From assembly GCA_902491575.1 (NCBI GenBank), contig CABUID010000001.1, forward strand, positions 235,271-299,270: 64,000 nucleotides of DNA, written 5' to 3'. This DNA comes from an uncultured Bacillota bacterium. Its GTDB lineage: Bacteria; Bacillota_I; Bacilli_A; RFN20; CAG-631. The position numbers and the translations under genes are program-made. Positions 44,837 to 53,794 of this stretch are shown piece after piece. The notes beneath the pieces were generated by a model, which was not told the origin of the DNA, ran no database searches, and saw only the letters and a program-made list of their open reading frames with translations. Every line of letters starts with the position of its first letter. Position 1 is the stretch's first letter.

Positions 44837-46816
44837 ATGAAAAAATTACATTATTGGTTTTTATTATCTACAATACCTTTAATGGTTGGTGGATGTAATC
44901 ATGAAGATAATAGCAATAGCACTTCAAATGTAGATAATAATAGTTCTACAAATACATCGGATAATAATGTTTTTTCAGAGGATATGTATTACGAAGAAGA
45001 GGAATTGAATACTTATTTCCATAGTGATGTTTCAAATTATAAAACAAATGTAGAAGAAATACAAAACACATTTAAAAGCACTTATGCTGATGAAAGCATT
45101 AATATGGATAATATAACTTATGCGGAATTGTACTTAAATGGTAAAAAAGAAGATAATTTAAAACATGTTCTTTCAAATGATGATGATGCCTATTATCATT
45201 TTTATGGTAATAATAAAGTTCGTGTTGTTTCAAAAGCCAATGGCTATTGTTTAACTTTACCTTCAACAACTATTATAGAACCTAATTTATTATTTACAGA
45301 ATATCGTACACAATATAGTACAAAAGATTATGTTTTAACGGTTACGATGGAGCATTCTAATCCATATAATAATTGGAAAACTTATCATGATGAATGGCTT
45401 ACTCGTTACTTAGTAAGTGATCATACTGAACTGGGAGATGCATTAATTCAACGATTTTTAACAAACAACCAATTAAGTTATACAAGAGATAGTGTGATTA
45501 CCACAAATATTCTTAATGGTTACGAAGTTGAACTCATTTCTATTTTAATTGGTGAAAATGAGAATATAGAAATGCCTTATTATAATATAGCCATTATTCG
45601 AAAGCCAAATGACATTAAAAACTTTACATTGATGGTGATGAAATCGAAAGATAATATGAACTCTCAATTTGATAGCATTATTTCATCTTATAAAGTATTA
45701 CCAGCAGAATATTGTATAGGTAAATGTAAAAAGCCAGATAAATTTGATTTAAAAGTTCCTCGTTATTTGAGTGAAGAAACTCAAAAATATTATAAAAAAT
45801 TAATGGAACAAGAATATACAGAATGGGGAATTTTCATTCATTCTATGTATGAAAATGGTGGTAATGTAAGTCGGATTAAATCAAAGACGGAAGCGTTTGA
45901 ATCAGAAGAGCAAATGAATTATCAATTTGATATCATGCCAACTTATACTCATTGTGGTAGTGCAGCATCACCAAATCCTTTTCCATTAGAAGAGGCAAGA
46001 GAATTGGCCGGTGGAAATGGTTTTAATGGTAAACCTGTTTTACAATTTACAATGCAATTTACGAATTCGAATAATTTATCTTTGCATGATTATACTCCAA
46101 TGTATGATATTTTAAGAGGAAAGTATGATGCTTATTTTAAAAGTTTAGCTCAGGATATAAAAGCTTATGAAAGACCAGTATTATTCCGTTTAAATAATGA
46201 AATGAATTCTGACTGGGTAAGTTATTGTGGGCAAGTAACTTTGTTAGATCCTGATATTTTTCAAATGACTTGGGAAAGAATGGCAAAAATTTTTGAAGAA
46301 GAAGGATGTAATAATGTATTATTTATTTTTAATCCAACAGCTCGTTCATATCCTTATTCTTCTTGGGGAGAAGATTTATGCTATTTGCCATCTTTAAAGT
46401 ATGTTCAAATATTAGGTTTGACTTATTATGAATATAATAATTATTTTGATGAAGATCCAATGTCCTTTTTTGATATGTATCAATGGTTATATGAAAAGAA
46501 TTCACCATGGGTAGATTATCCAGCGATTATCTCTGAATTTGCTTGTGGTGCGGGAGGAAATTATCCTGAAGGAAAACTTTATCGAAATCACATTACTCAA
46601 GCAGTTTGGGTAGAGGAAATGCTTGATTTCTTAAATAATTATCGTCAACAATTTCCATTTATTCAACAAATAAAAGGAGCGATTTGGTTTAATGCTAATG
46701 ATGATGTAGGTGCTAAAACAAAGAATTTATTGATTATTGATCCAGAAAATACGCCGAAAACGATTGCTGCTTTTAAAGAAGGATTAGCGCAAACTAAAAA
46801 AATAAAAGGTGAATAA
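44837..46816 (+). CDS. GH26-like surface glycoside hydrolase (lipoprotein)
   Basis: 659 residues. Lipobox VGGC (Cys20) then a Ser/Asn/Thr-rich linker (20-45), an unknown domain (about 50-295), and a clan-A barrel (about 310-655). The barrel has RLNNEMNSDW with probable acid/base Glu455 and ISEFACGAGG with probable nucleophile Glu567, as in family 26 mannanases. It would cut beta-mannan-like or related glycans outside the cell. GGAGGAG precedes the start. The N-terminal domain is not one I recognise. Confidence 0.75.
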   Translation: MKKLHYWFLLSTIPLMVGGCNHEDNSNSTSNVDNNSSTNTSDNNVFSEDMYYEEEELNTYFHSDVSNYKTNVEEIQNTFKSTYADESINMDNITYAELYLNGKKEDNLKHVLSNDDDAYYHFYGNNKVRVVSKANGYCLTLPSTTIIEPNLLFTEYRTQYSTKDYVLTVTMEHSNPYNNWKTYHDEWLTRYLVSDHTELGDALIQRFLTNNQLSYTRDSVITTNILNGYEVELISILIGENENIEMPYYNIAIIRKPNDIKNFTLMVMKSKDNMNSQFDSIISSYKVLPAEYCIGKCKKPDKFDLKVPRYLSEETQKYYKKLMEQEYTEWGIFIHSMYENGGNVSRIKSKTEAFESEEQMNYQFDIMPTYTHCGSAASPNPFPLEEARELAGGNGFNGKPVLQFTMQFTNSNNLSLHDYTPMYDILRGKYDAYFKSLAQDIKAYERPVLFRLNNEMNSDWVSYCGQVTLLDPDIFQMTWERMAKIFEEEGCNNVLFIFNPTARSYPYSSWGEDLCYLPSLKYVQILGLTYYEYNNYFDEDPMSFFDMYQWLYEKNSPWVDYPAIISEFACGAGGNYPEGKLYRNHITQAVWVEEMLDFLNNYRQQFPFIQQIKGAIWFNANDDVGAKTKNLLIIDPENTPKTIAAFKEGLAQTKKIKGE

Positions 46817-46821
46817 AAAAA

Positions 46822-46848
46822 AGGAAGATGAGCAATCTTCTTTTTTTT
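46822..46848. terminator. Terminator after the GH26-like gene
   Basis: GAAGAT (46824-46829) pairs with ATCTTC (46835-46840), with eight T on the plus strand and a T-run on the minus strand as well, so it can serve both directions. Confidence 0.7.
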
Positions 46849-46900
46849 GTTAATATTATTGAGCAGTAATAAAAACTAATTATTTTGTTAAATAAAAATT

Positions 46901-47140
46901 TTATTCAGCAAAAAGTAAATGACCAGTGACTAAACAATAAATTAAGTCAATAAGTCCTAAGAACCAACCCCAGCCTACTACGACAAAAACGATAAAGACT
47001 ACGATGTGTAGAACACTTTTTGTTCTTAGCATTACGGATAATCTAATTAAAATTTCAACTATCCAGTTTACAAATGGAATGATTAATAAAATTGCCTTTA
47101 AAACAGTTGATTGGCTATTAAACCATTTATCAAAAGTCAT
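46901..47140 (-). CDS. Small two-helix membrane protein
   Basis: 79 residues with two hydrophobic helices (about 14-33 and 43-72) and few polar residues between. AAAGGAG precedes the ATG at a good distance. No family is known to me; small proteins of this shape can be holin-like, regulatory or structural. Confidence 0.6.
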   Translation of the reverse strand: MTFDKWFNSQSTVLKAILLIIPFVNWIVEILIRLSVMLRTKSVLHIVVFIVFVVVGWGWFLGLIDLIYCLVTGHLLFAE

Positions 47141-47166
47141 AGTTTTTCTCCTTTCATAAAATCGTT

Positions 47167-47188
47167 TAATGGAACTTAAATTCCATTA
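47167..47188. repeat. Inverted repeat in the 5' leader of the small membrane protein gene
   Basis: TAATGGAA and TTCCATTA are perfect 8-nt arms around a 6-nt centre, just downstream of the minus-strand TATAAT box (47201-47196). It would sit at the very 5' end of the RNA or act as an operator. Confidence 0.55.
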
Positions 47189-47240
47189 TAAAAATATTAT
47201 ATCATTTCTTTTTTAAAATGTTAAATAAAATTGATATATT

Positions 47241-48494
47241 TTATGAATTATTTTTATTTAAAAACTGATGGATATTATTTGCAGCCGTTATCCCATCTTT
47301 CATACTTGTTACCACTAATGAAGGGCCATTTATACAATCTCCTCCGGCAAAAACGTTACAAATAGAAGTTTGCAATTTTTCATTCACTTTAATTCCACCC
47401 CAAAAATGGCATTGGATATCTTTTAAAACAGAAGTATCAATCGTAGAGGAAATGGCTTCAATGACTAAATCAGCCTTTAGATAAAAATTGGAATTTTCAA
47501 TAACGATAGGGCGAGGGCGATCATTTTCAACACTTTCAAGTCGCATTTTAACACATTCAACGAATTCAACTTGTTTTTCTCCAACAAAGGAAATAGGGTT
47601 TGTTAAAAAAGAGAATTGAATTCCATCTTGTTCAGCCTTAAGAATTTCATCTTTTCTAGCAGGCATTTCATTTTTACTTCTACGATACACAATACGAACT
47701 TTATTTGAAAGATGTAAAATAGCTACTCTTGCAGCATCGATAGCTGTATTCCCTCCACCAATAATTAAAATGTCTTGAAGGTTTTGAAATTCATTTGTTT
47801 GATTTCGATAAATTTTTTCTAAGAATTCATTGGCATCAACAATATTTTTTAAATGTTCATTTTTAATATTCATTTTTTTACCAATAGAAGCTCCAATAGC
47901 TAAAAAGACAGCATCATATTTTGAAGATAATTCTTTAATAGAAATCTCTTTTCCTAATTTTTGATTCATATAAAAATGAATTCCTAAATTTTTAAGGTAT
48001 TGTATTTTATTTATGACAATTTTTTTATCTAAAACAAAATCTGGTATACCATAACTTAAAATACCTCCAGGAATATCATATTGGTCAAAAACATCAATTT
48101 GATAGCCTAATTCTTTTAACTTTTCAGCACAAGCAAGACCAGCAGGACCAGAACCAACAATAGCAACTTTTTCTTTTAATTGTGGTATATTTGGAATCTC
48201 TAATTGGATATTTTGCGTGATATATTGTTCAATTTTTGGAATTTGAACAGCTTGGTTGATTTTGTTTTTTATACAATGACCCATGCACTGATTTTCACTT
48301 GGACAAACGAGAGAACATATGCTTGGTAAAGTTGTTGTTTTTGACAAAACTTCATAAGCTTTTTGATAATTTTCTTCTTTACATAATTGTATAAACAAAG
48401 GGATATTGTTATGAACAGGACATCCTTGGATACAAGTTGGATGTTTACATTGAAGACATTCTTTCGTTAAATCTAAGATTTGTTTCTTTTCCAT
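47241..48494 (-). CDS. GltD-type NAD(P)H-dependent flavoprotein oxidoreductase
   Basis: About 417 residues. An N-terminal Fe-S domain has CLQCKHPTCIQGCP and later CSLVCPSENQC and C-x3-C. Two Rossmann domains follow: VAIVGSGPAGLACAEKL (FAD) and ILIIGGGNTAIDAARVA (NADPH). This is the glutamate-synthase small-subunit family, which also includes NfnB and related electron-transfer subunits. No large GltB subunit lies nearby, so it may serve another partner. The ATG at 48494 has GGGTG 6 nt upstream; ATGs further upstream are too close to or before it. Confidence 0.85.
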   Translation of the reverse strand: MEKKQILDLTKECLQCKHPTCIQGCPVHNNIPLFIQLCKEENYQKAYEVLSKTTTLPSICSLVCPSENQCMGHCIKNKINQAVQIPKIEQYITQNIQLEIPNIPQLKEKVAIVGSGPAGLACAEKLKELGYQIDVFDQYDIPGGILSYGIPDFVLDKKIVINKIQYLKNLGIHFYMNQKLGKEISIKELSSKYDAVFLAIGASIGKKMNIKNEHLKNIVDANEFLEKIYRNQTNEFQNLQDILIIGGGNTAIDAARVAILHLSNKVRIVYRRSKNEMPARKDEILKAEQDGIQFSFLTNPISFVGEKQVEFVECVKMRLESVENDRPRPIVIENSNFYLKADLVIEAISSTIDTSVLKDIQCHFWGGIKVNEKLQTSICNVFAGGDCINGPSLVVTSMKDGITAANNIHQFLNKNNS

Positions 48495-48597
48495 TTCCAT
48501 CACCCATTGTAATTTTAACATAAAAAAGAAGAAATTTGACAAAATAGTAGAAAAAAGTGAACGAATCTTGTAAGATGAAAAAAGGAGATAAAAGAAT

Positions 48598-49833
48598 ATG
48601 AAAAAAAAATTAATTAGAAAATATGCTCAACTTATAGCCAATAAGGGAATAGGTTTAAGAGAAAACCAACAAGTTTGTATTTATGCCCCTACTTCTGCTG
48701 CTTCTTTTGTAGAGATATTGACAGAAGAACTATATCATTGTCATGCTAAAAGAGTTCTTATTGAATGGTCTAATCAAGCAATTCATAAAACAAAATACCA
48801 ATATGAATCTGAAAATACACTTTCAGAACTTCCAGAGTATGTAAAAGAAAAAGCAAAATATTTTTTCCAACATAAAATAGCACGAATTTCAATCTCTTCT
48901 TTTGACCCAGACGGGATGAAAGGAATAGATTTCAATAAATTAAAAATTGCTCGAGAAGCTTCGGCTGTTTTAAATAAATATTTAAGTGATCCTTACATGG
49001 CTTCTTTAATTCAATGGTGTGTAGTTGCTGTTCCAAACCCTTTATGGGCAAAAAAAGTTTTTCCACATCTATCTAAAAATCAAGCGATGGAAGCTTTATG
49101 GGATGCTATTTTAAAAGCAAATCATATCAACGAAACAAATGATCCCATTCAAGAATGGCAACATCATGATTTCCAATTGCACCAAAGAGCGCAACAATTG
49201 AATGAATATCGTTTTAAATATTTAAAGTATAAGGCCTCTAATGGAACGAATTTTACCATTGGTTTAGTTTCAAATCATCTATGGGCTGGTGGCTCAGAAG
49301 GAAATGTAGATGATATTCCTGAATTTAATCCAAATATGCCAACTGAAGAAATTTTTACAATGCCACATAAAGATCAAGTAAATGGGAAGGTAGTCGCTAC
49401 AAAACCTCTTTCTTATCAAGGAAATTTAATTGAAGATTTTTATTTTATATTTAAAGATGGTCAAGTCATCGAAGCCTATGCCAAAAAAGGTCAAGAAGCT
49501 TTAAATGCTTTATTAGCGACAGATGAGGGAAGTAAAAGATTAGGTGAAGTCGCTTTAGTACCTTATCACTCACCAATCAGTGAATCCAATATTCTATTTT
49601 ATCATACTTTATTTGATGAAAATGCTAGTTGTCATTTAGCTTTAGGAAATGCTTATTCCATGAATATTGAAGGTGGTGCAAAAATGGATGAAAAAGATTT
49701 AATAACTCTTGGCTATAATCATTCATTAATTCATGTTGATTTTATGATAGGAAGTCAAGATTTATCTATCATTGGTGTACAAGAAGATGGAACAGAAATC
49801 CCTGTTTTTGTAAAAGGAGATTTTGCAATATAA
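48598..49833 (+). CDS. M29-family aminopeptidase (AmpS/PepS type)
   Basis: 411 residues, full length. Removes N-terminal amino acids from peptides in the cytoplasm using two metal ions. Family features: WSNQAIHKTKYQY, LWAGGSEGNVDD, NMPTEEIFTMPHKDQVNGKV, and the C-terminal HVDFMIGSQDLSIIG with conserved His and Asp ligands. AAGGAG precedes the ATG. It diverges from the GltD-like gene. Confidence 0.93.
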   Translation: MKKKLIRKYAQLIANKGIGLRENQQVCIYAPTSAASFVEILTEELYHCHAKRVLIEWSNQAIHKTKYQYESENTLSELPEYVKEKAKYFFQHKIARISISSFDPDGMKGIDFNKLKIAREASAVLNKYLSDPYMASLIQWCVVAVPNPLWAKKVFPHLSKNQAMEALWDAILKANHINETNDPIQEWQHHDFQLHQRAQQLNEYRFKYLKYKASNGTNFTIGLVSNHLWAGGSEGNVDDIPEFNPNMPTEEIFTMPHKDQVNGKVVATKPLSYQGNLIEDFYFIFKDGQVIEAYAKKGQEALNALLATDEGSKRLGEVALVPYHSPISESNILFYHTLFDENASCHLALGNAYSMNIEGGAKMDEKDLITLGYNHSLIHVDFMIGSQDLSIIGVQEDGTEIPVFVKGDFAI

Positions 49834-49874
49834 AATAATGATTTATATAAGAGTTATTCTTTTTTAATAAATTA

Positions 49875-49932
49875 CAAAAAAGTCACAAAATTAAACCAGT
49901 TTTAAAAAATAAGAGGTTTAAATTGTGATTTT
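49875..49932. terminator. Bidirectional terminator between convergent genes
   Basis: TCACAA...TTAAACC (49883-49897) pairs with GGTTTAAATTGTGA (49915-49928) with one mismatch or bulge. T-runs lie on both sides. Confidence 0.65.
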
Positions 49933-51126
49933 TTAATTTTTTCCTTCTATCCAAATATAATCCCTGTATTTGTTATAGTTTTTACTAGATAAGCGGACAA
50001 TAAGTTTAATTCCATTTTTTCTTTGTTGGATTTTGATAAGATGACCCACTTTTTTAATTTGGTTTAAAACATTTGATTGCCCAAGTGGAATAAACATTGT
50101 ACAAGTTTTCCAGTTTTTAAAAAGAATGTTCTTTATTTTACTTTCTAATGTATTAAAATTAAGTTGATGAATTGCAGATATTAAAAATAGATTTTCGGCG
50201 ATTTCTATGTCCATCATATCCATCCAATGGCTTTTATCTACTTTATTAATCACAACAAGTTGTGGAGTGTTGTGATGAGGTAAAAATTGATTTATAAAAG
50301 TTTCCTTTATGAAAGATTTATTTATCGTTTCTAAATCTTCAACAAAAACAATCAAATCAGCTTGAAAAGCTCTTTGAATAAAATATTGATAAATACCTTG
50401 AAGTTCTTCAGGAATATATTCACATAGACTAATATTATCTTTAATTAGAATTTCTGCTCCATCATGAAAGCGTAATTTATGAGTCCTTTCATCGATGGTT
50501 ATATTATACTCTTTACTAATAAAGTTATGATTGCCATAAAGTTTTACTAATTCATTAAATAGTGTCGATTTCCCAGTACCGATATGGCCTACAAAAGAAA
50601 CTACGGGAAGAGAAGTGTGTTTTTTACTTTTTTGCGATTTTAAACGTGCTAATTTACTTTCATAAAATCTTAAAATTATTTTGCGACTTTCTAAGTCATC
50701 CTTTTCCTGTTCACATTTGTATTGATAATATGGTAATAAATATTTTAATTTTTGAATGTTAATATAAGTTTTTGTTCTTTCATCATGAGAATTAATTAGC
50801 CAAGATCTTAAATAAACATGCACTATATCATAAACTATAACATTATAATTTTTTTCAAGTTCATAAGTTTGTTTTCCAGAAAGTTTAGAATAAAAAATAA
50901 AAAAGTTAATTTTATTTTCTTGAATGATTTCTTTTATATTTTGAGGTTCATCAAATAAAAATTCTTCATTTTCATCGATTGTAAAATAAATTGTTTTTAT
51001 ACATTTTACTCCAATTGATAAAGTGGTTCTTGTAAATTCAAAGTTTATATTTTGATTGCGTGAAAATTTTTCAATATCCATTTTATTTATAAAAATGATT
51101 CCTAGTCCAGTTAAATGAAATTCCAT
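49933..51126 (-). CDS. Divergent HflX-like GTPase
   Basis: About 397 residues. The order follows HflX: an N-terminal alpha/beta domain, the KLKYLLPYYQYK helix, a coiled linker (FYESKLARLKSQK) and a GTP-binding domain. HflX splits stalled 70S ribosomes. Differences: the loop usually reading GPGE-x-x-LE is absent, the P-loop is GHIGTGKS (180-187) instead of GYTNAGKS, and G3 is DNIS (230-233) instead of DTVG, losing the glycine that senses the gamma phosphate. G4 NKVD (294-297) is kept. The ATG at 51126 has GAGGTG 6 nt upstream. Confidence 0.72.
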   Translation of the reverse strand: MEFHLTGLGIIFINKMDIEKFSRNQNINFEFTRTTLSIGVKCIKTIYFTIDENEEFLFDEPQNIKEIIQENKINFFIFYSKLSGKQTYELEKNYNVIVYDIVHVYLRSWLINSHDERTKTYINIQKLKYLLPYYQYKCEQEKDDLESRKIILRFYESKLARLKSQKSKKHTSLPVVSFVGHIGTGKSTLFNELVKLYGNHNFISKEYNITIDERTHKLRFHDGAEILIKDNISLCEYIPEELQGIYQYFIQRAFQADLIVFVEDLETINKSFIKETFINQFLPHHNTPQLVVINKVDKSHWMDMMDIEIAENLFLISAIHQLNFNTLESKIKNILFKNWKTCTMFIPLGQSNVLNQIKKVGHLIKIQQRKNGIKLIVRLSSKNYNKYRDYIWIEGKN

Positions 51127-51261
51127 ATTCATCACCTCGTGTCTATTATACAATAAAATATCATTTTTCTTTATATTTAATTATGGTAAAATAGAAATAA
51201 TAAAAAAAAGCGACAAAAATTATCACTTAATTTGTATTATTATTAGGAAGGTTAAAACAAT

Positions 51262-51792
51262 ATGGGGAAAATTAATTTAAAAGTTCTCGAGAAATTAAAT
51301 TCAATAAATCGAAATGAAATGGAAAATGCTTTTAATGTAATATATCAAGAATATGCATATCTTGTTTATTATATTTCTTTAAAAATGGTGCGAGAGAGCG
51401 AAATTGCAGAAGAAATTATGAATGAAACTTTTTATCGCTTTTTTGTCAATAAAAATCAAATTCAATCCAGTAAAAATATAAAATATTATTTAATCTCCAT
51501 TTGTAAAAACCTTTCCTATGATTATCTTAACCATCAAAAAAAGATGTACGAATTGAATGATGACTCTTCTTTACAAATAAGTGTACAAACGAAGGATCAC
51601 TTCAGTGATTATATTCATCAATTTAAAGATTTTTTAAATGAAGAAGAAATTGATATTTTAGTTTTGCATTTTTTATATGGCTATACCTTTAAAGAAATTG
51701 CTCAAGAAAGAAAGGTAACTACCAACAAGATATCTTCAAAATATCATCGAATCATTCAAAAAGTTAGAAAACATTATAAAGGAGACATTTAA
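51262..51792 (+). CDS. ECF-type RNA polymerase sigma factor
   Basis: 176 residues. Sigma region 2 (about 20-85) has AYLVYYISLKMVRESEIAEE and NETFYRFF, and region 4 (about 125-172) has LNEEEIDILVLHFLYGYTFKEIAQ plus a recognition helix TTNKISSKYHR. There is no region 3, as in ECF factors. It is 1 nt upstream of the membrane serpin gene; in such pairs the second gene commonly encodes the anti-sigma factor. No clear sigma-A promoter was found upstream, so it may control itself. Confidence 0.85.
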   Translation: MGKINLKVLEKLNSINRNEMENAFNVIYQEYAYLVYYISLKMVRESEIAEEIMNETFYRFFVNKNQIQSSKNIKYYLISICKNLSYDYLNHQKKMYELNDDSSLQISVQTKDHFSDYIHQFKDFLNEEEIDILVLHFLYGYTFKEIAQERKVTTNKISSKYHRIIQKVRKHYKGDI

Positions 51793-51793
51793 A

Positions 51794-53230
51794 ATGAAGC
51801 GATTCAAAAACCAAGTTAAAAAAGATTTAATGGATAAAACACATATTCCATTTACTTTTGATAAGAATTTATTACCTTCCAATACTGAAAAAAAAGTCCA
51901 TTATAAAAGGATGATAAGAAATACTTGTATTATTATGGTGAGTTGTCTATTGTTAACCATTGTATCCATTCCACTTTTTGCTTTCATGAATGTAGAATCT
52001 AGTTATCGAAAAATCAAAAAAGACTATTCTATTCATCAGTTAAATCTTATTGAATCATCGTCTTTTAAAAAATTGAATGAGGTAAATTATCCAGATATTC
52101 ATCAACAATACAACTTAACCTTATCAAGTGAATACAAAGAAAGTATGGTTGATTTTGCTTATCAAGTATATCAAAATACAGAACAAATAGATAATTTTTC
52201 ATTTACTCCTGTCGGATTATATTCCAATTTATTTGTGGCTTCTTTGGCAAGTCAAAATGATGAAGTTTTAAAAGACTTTGATAATGTTTTAGGATTAAGT
52301 TTTCAGGAAAGAAAAGAAAACTTTGTTAAAATGTATCAAAAAGATTATTTTTCAAATAGTAATGGTACACTTCAAATGTATAATTCGGTTTTTTTAACGA
52401 ATCAATATTCGATAAATAATGATTTCCTTCATTCGTTAAGTGATTGTTTTGTGGAAGCTTATCAATTGAATTTTTCTTCGAATAAAGATGTAAATCAAAT
52501 GTTGAGTTGGGTTGACCAAAAATTAAATACAAACCATTTTTTGGAAAAGGAAGATTTACAAATAGATGAATATAGTGCCATGTATATTTTATCAACTTTT
52601 TATTTTGACAATCGTTGGTATCATTCTTTTCAAACTTCTTCTTCCTATCAAGATAAGTTTTATATTGATTCTAATCATGCGATAGATGCAAATTATATGA
52701 TGCATACTTATTATGGTCAAATCTATGAATATGATCATTATGTCAGTTGTTATGATTACTATGAAAATGGTATGAAGATTCAATATTTAGTTCCTAAAGA
52801 ACAAAAAGATAATATATTTACCTTAGTAGAAAATAAAAATTTCTTGAAAGAAACAGGAACTTTAAAAGATAATATTATCATTCAACTAAGTGCTTTAAAA
52901 TTTGATGTAACTTTTTTCCAAGATTTCACACAAACTTTAAAGAAAATGGGTTTAGTTAATGCATTTGATGATGATGTTCCTGCATTTAATTACGTTTTTA
53001 ACGAAAATTTAAATCAAAATATATTCTTATCATTTGTAAAACAAAAAAATAATATTTCCTTTACTGAGGATGGGACAACCATAAAATCTGTCACTTTTTC
53101 AGGATTGAAAAGCACCAGTGCCGCCCCTTATGATGACACTTATGAAGTGTCGCTTAATCAACCTTTTATCTATGTCATTTACGATAGTAATGATTTGCCA
53201 TTATTTATTGGTAATGTGAATCATCCTTAA
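51794..53230 (+). CDS. Membrane-anchored serpin, possible anti-sigma protein
   Basis: 478 residues: a basic cytoplasmic N-terminus (1-40), one membrane helix (about 43-65), then an extracellular serpin domain (about 105-478). Serpin features are FSFTPVGLYSNLFVASLAS, the FYFDNRW strand, and a C-terminus LNQPFIYVIYDSNDLPLFIG. The reactive loop runs from EDGT (425-428) to about 450; hinge residues 430-433 are IKSV rather than the small Ala-rich residues of inhibitory serpins. Being co-translated with the sigma factor and inside-out in layout, it could bind sigma with its N-terminus and sense proteases outside; that is inference. Confidence 0.8.
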   Translation: MKRFKNQVKKDLMDKTHIPFTFDKNLLPSNTEKKVHYKRMIRNTCIIMVSCLLLTIVSIPLFAFMNVESSYRKIKKDYSIHQLNLIESSSFKKLNEVNYPDIHQQYNLTLSSEYKESMVDFAYQVYQNTEQIDNFSFTPVGLYSNLFVASLASQNDEVLKDFDNVLGLSFQERKENFVKMYQKDYFSNSNGTLQMYNSVFLTNQYSINNDFLHSLSDCFVEAYQLNFSSNKDVNQMLSWVDQKLNTNHFLEKEDLQIDEYSAMYILSTFYFDNRWYHSFQTSSSYQDKFYIDSNHAIDANYMMHTYYGQIYEYDHYVSCYDYYENGMKIQYLVPKEQKDNIFTLVENKNFLKETGTLKDNIIIQLSALKFDVTFFQDFTQTLKKMGLVNAFDDDVPAFNYVFNENLNQNIFLSFVKQKNNISFTEDGTTIKSVTFSGLKSTSAAPYDDTYEVSLNQPFIYVIYDSNDLPLFIGNVNHP

Positions 53231-53231
53231 T

Positions 53232-53774
53232 TTAAAAATCAAGGATAAGATGGACTTGTGGGAATAAATCAAGACAGATAGATGCCATTTCTTTACAAGA
53301 TTCTTTCATGCCGTTTTTTATCCATTGTAAGATAACAGCATTAAGACCACTTTTAAATGCAGAAATTTTGTAATGATCATGAACACTAAAATTTAGATTT
53401 TTACTTTCTATGATATAAGCAGAAGCTAAATCAGTAAGGTTAGCTTTTAGAAGTAATTCAAAAATTTGATGGTTGTTTTTAATAAGATGAAATAAAAAAT
53501 TAAACCAAGATTTATGGTTGCTTTTAAAAGTAGTGTTTTGTAAAGACTGTACAATGATTTCTATTACATTGAATGAAAAATCCTTTAATATATCTTCTTT
53601 GCTTTCATAATTGCGGTAAAAAGCGTTTCTTGATGTTCCCGCCATTTCGATAATTTCTGTGATAGTAATGTTTTGAAAATTTTTGTTTCGCATTAAAACT
53701 ATCAAAGAAGATTGTAACTCTTTTCTTACTTTTAAATTCGATTCATAATTGGATAAATTCTTTTTTTCATTCAT
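53232..53774 (-). CDS. TetR/AcrR-family transcriptional regulator
   Basis: 180 residues. The N-terminal HTH has ITITEIIEMAGTSRNAFYRNYESKEDIL, the TetR pattern; the helical C-terminal domain is of the short Dha-S-type/TetR_C class. It lies downstream of the thioesterase gene, both divergent from the lipid operon. It is the obvious candidate for binding the perfect palindrome over the acp promoter (54366-54389), though this is inference. Confidence 0.85.
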   Translation of the reverse strand: MNEKKNLSNYESNLKVRKELQSSLIVLMRNKNFQNITITEIIEMAGTSRNAFYRNYESKEDILKDFSFNVIEIIVQSLQNTTFKSNHKSWFNFLFHLIKNNHQIFELLLKANLTDLASAYIIESKNLNFSVHDHYKISAFKSGLNAVILQWIKNGMKESCKEMASICLDLFPQVHLILDF

Positions 53775-53794
53775 TTTGATTCCTCTTTTTTACT

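Noticed and set aside
53222..53246. ATCCTT/AAGGAT hairpin between the serpin and TetR genes as a terminator
   Set aside because: The stem is only 6 bp and there is no T-run in either direction.
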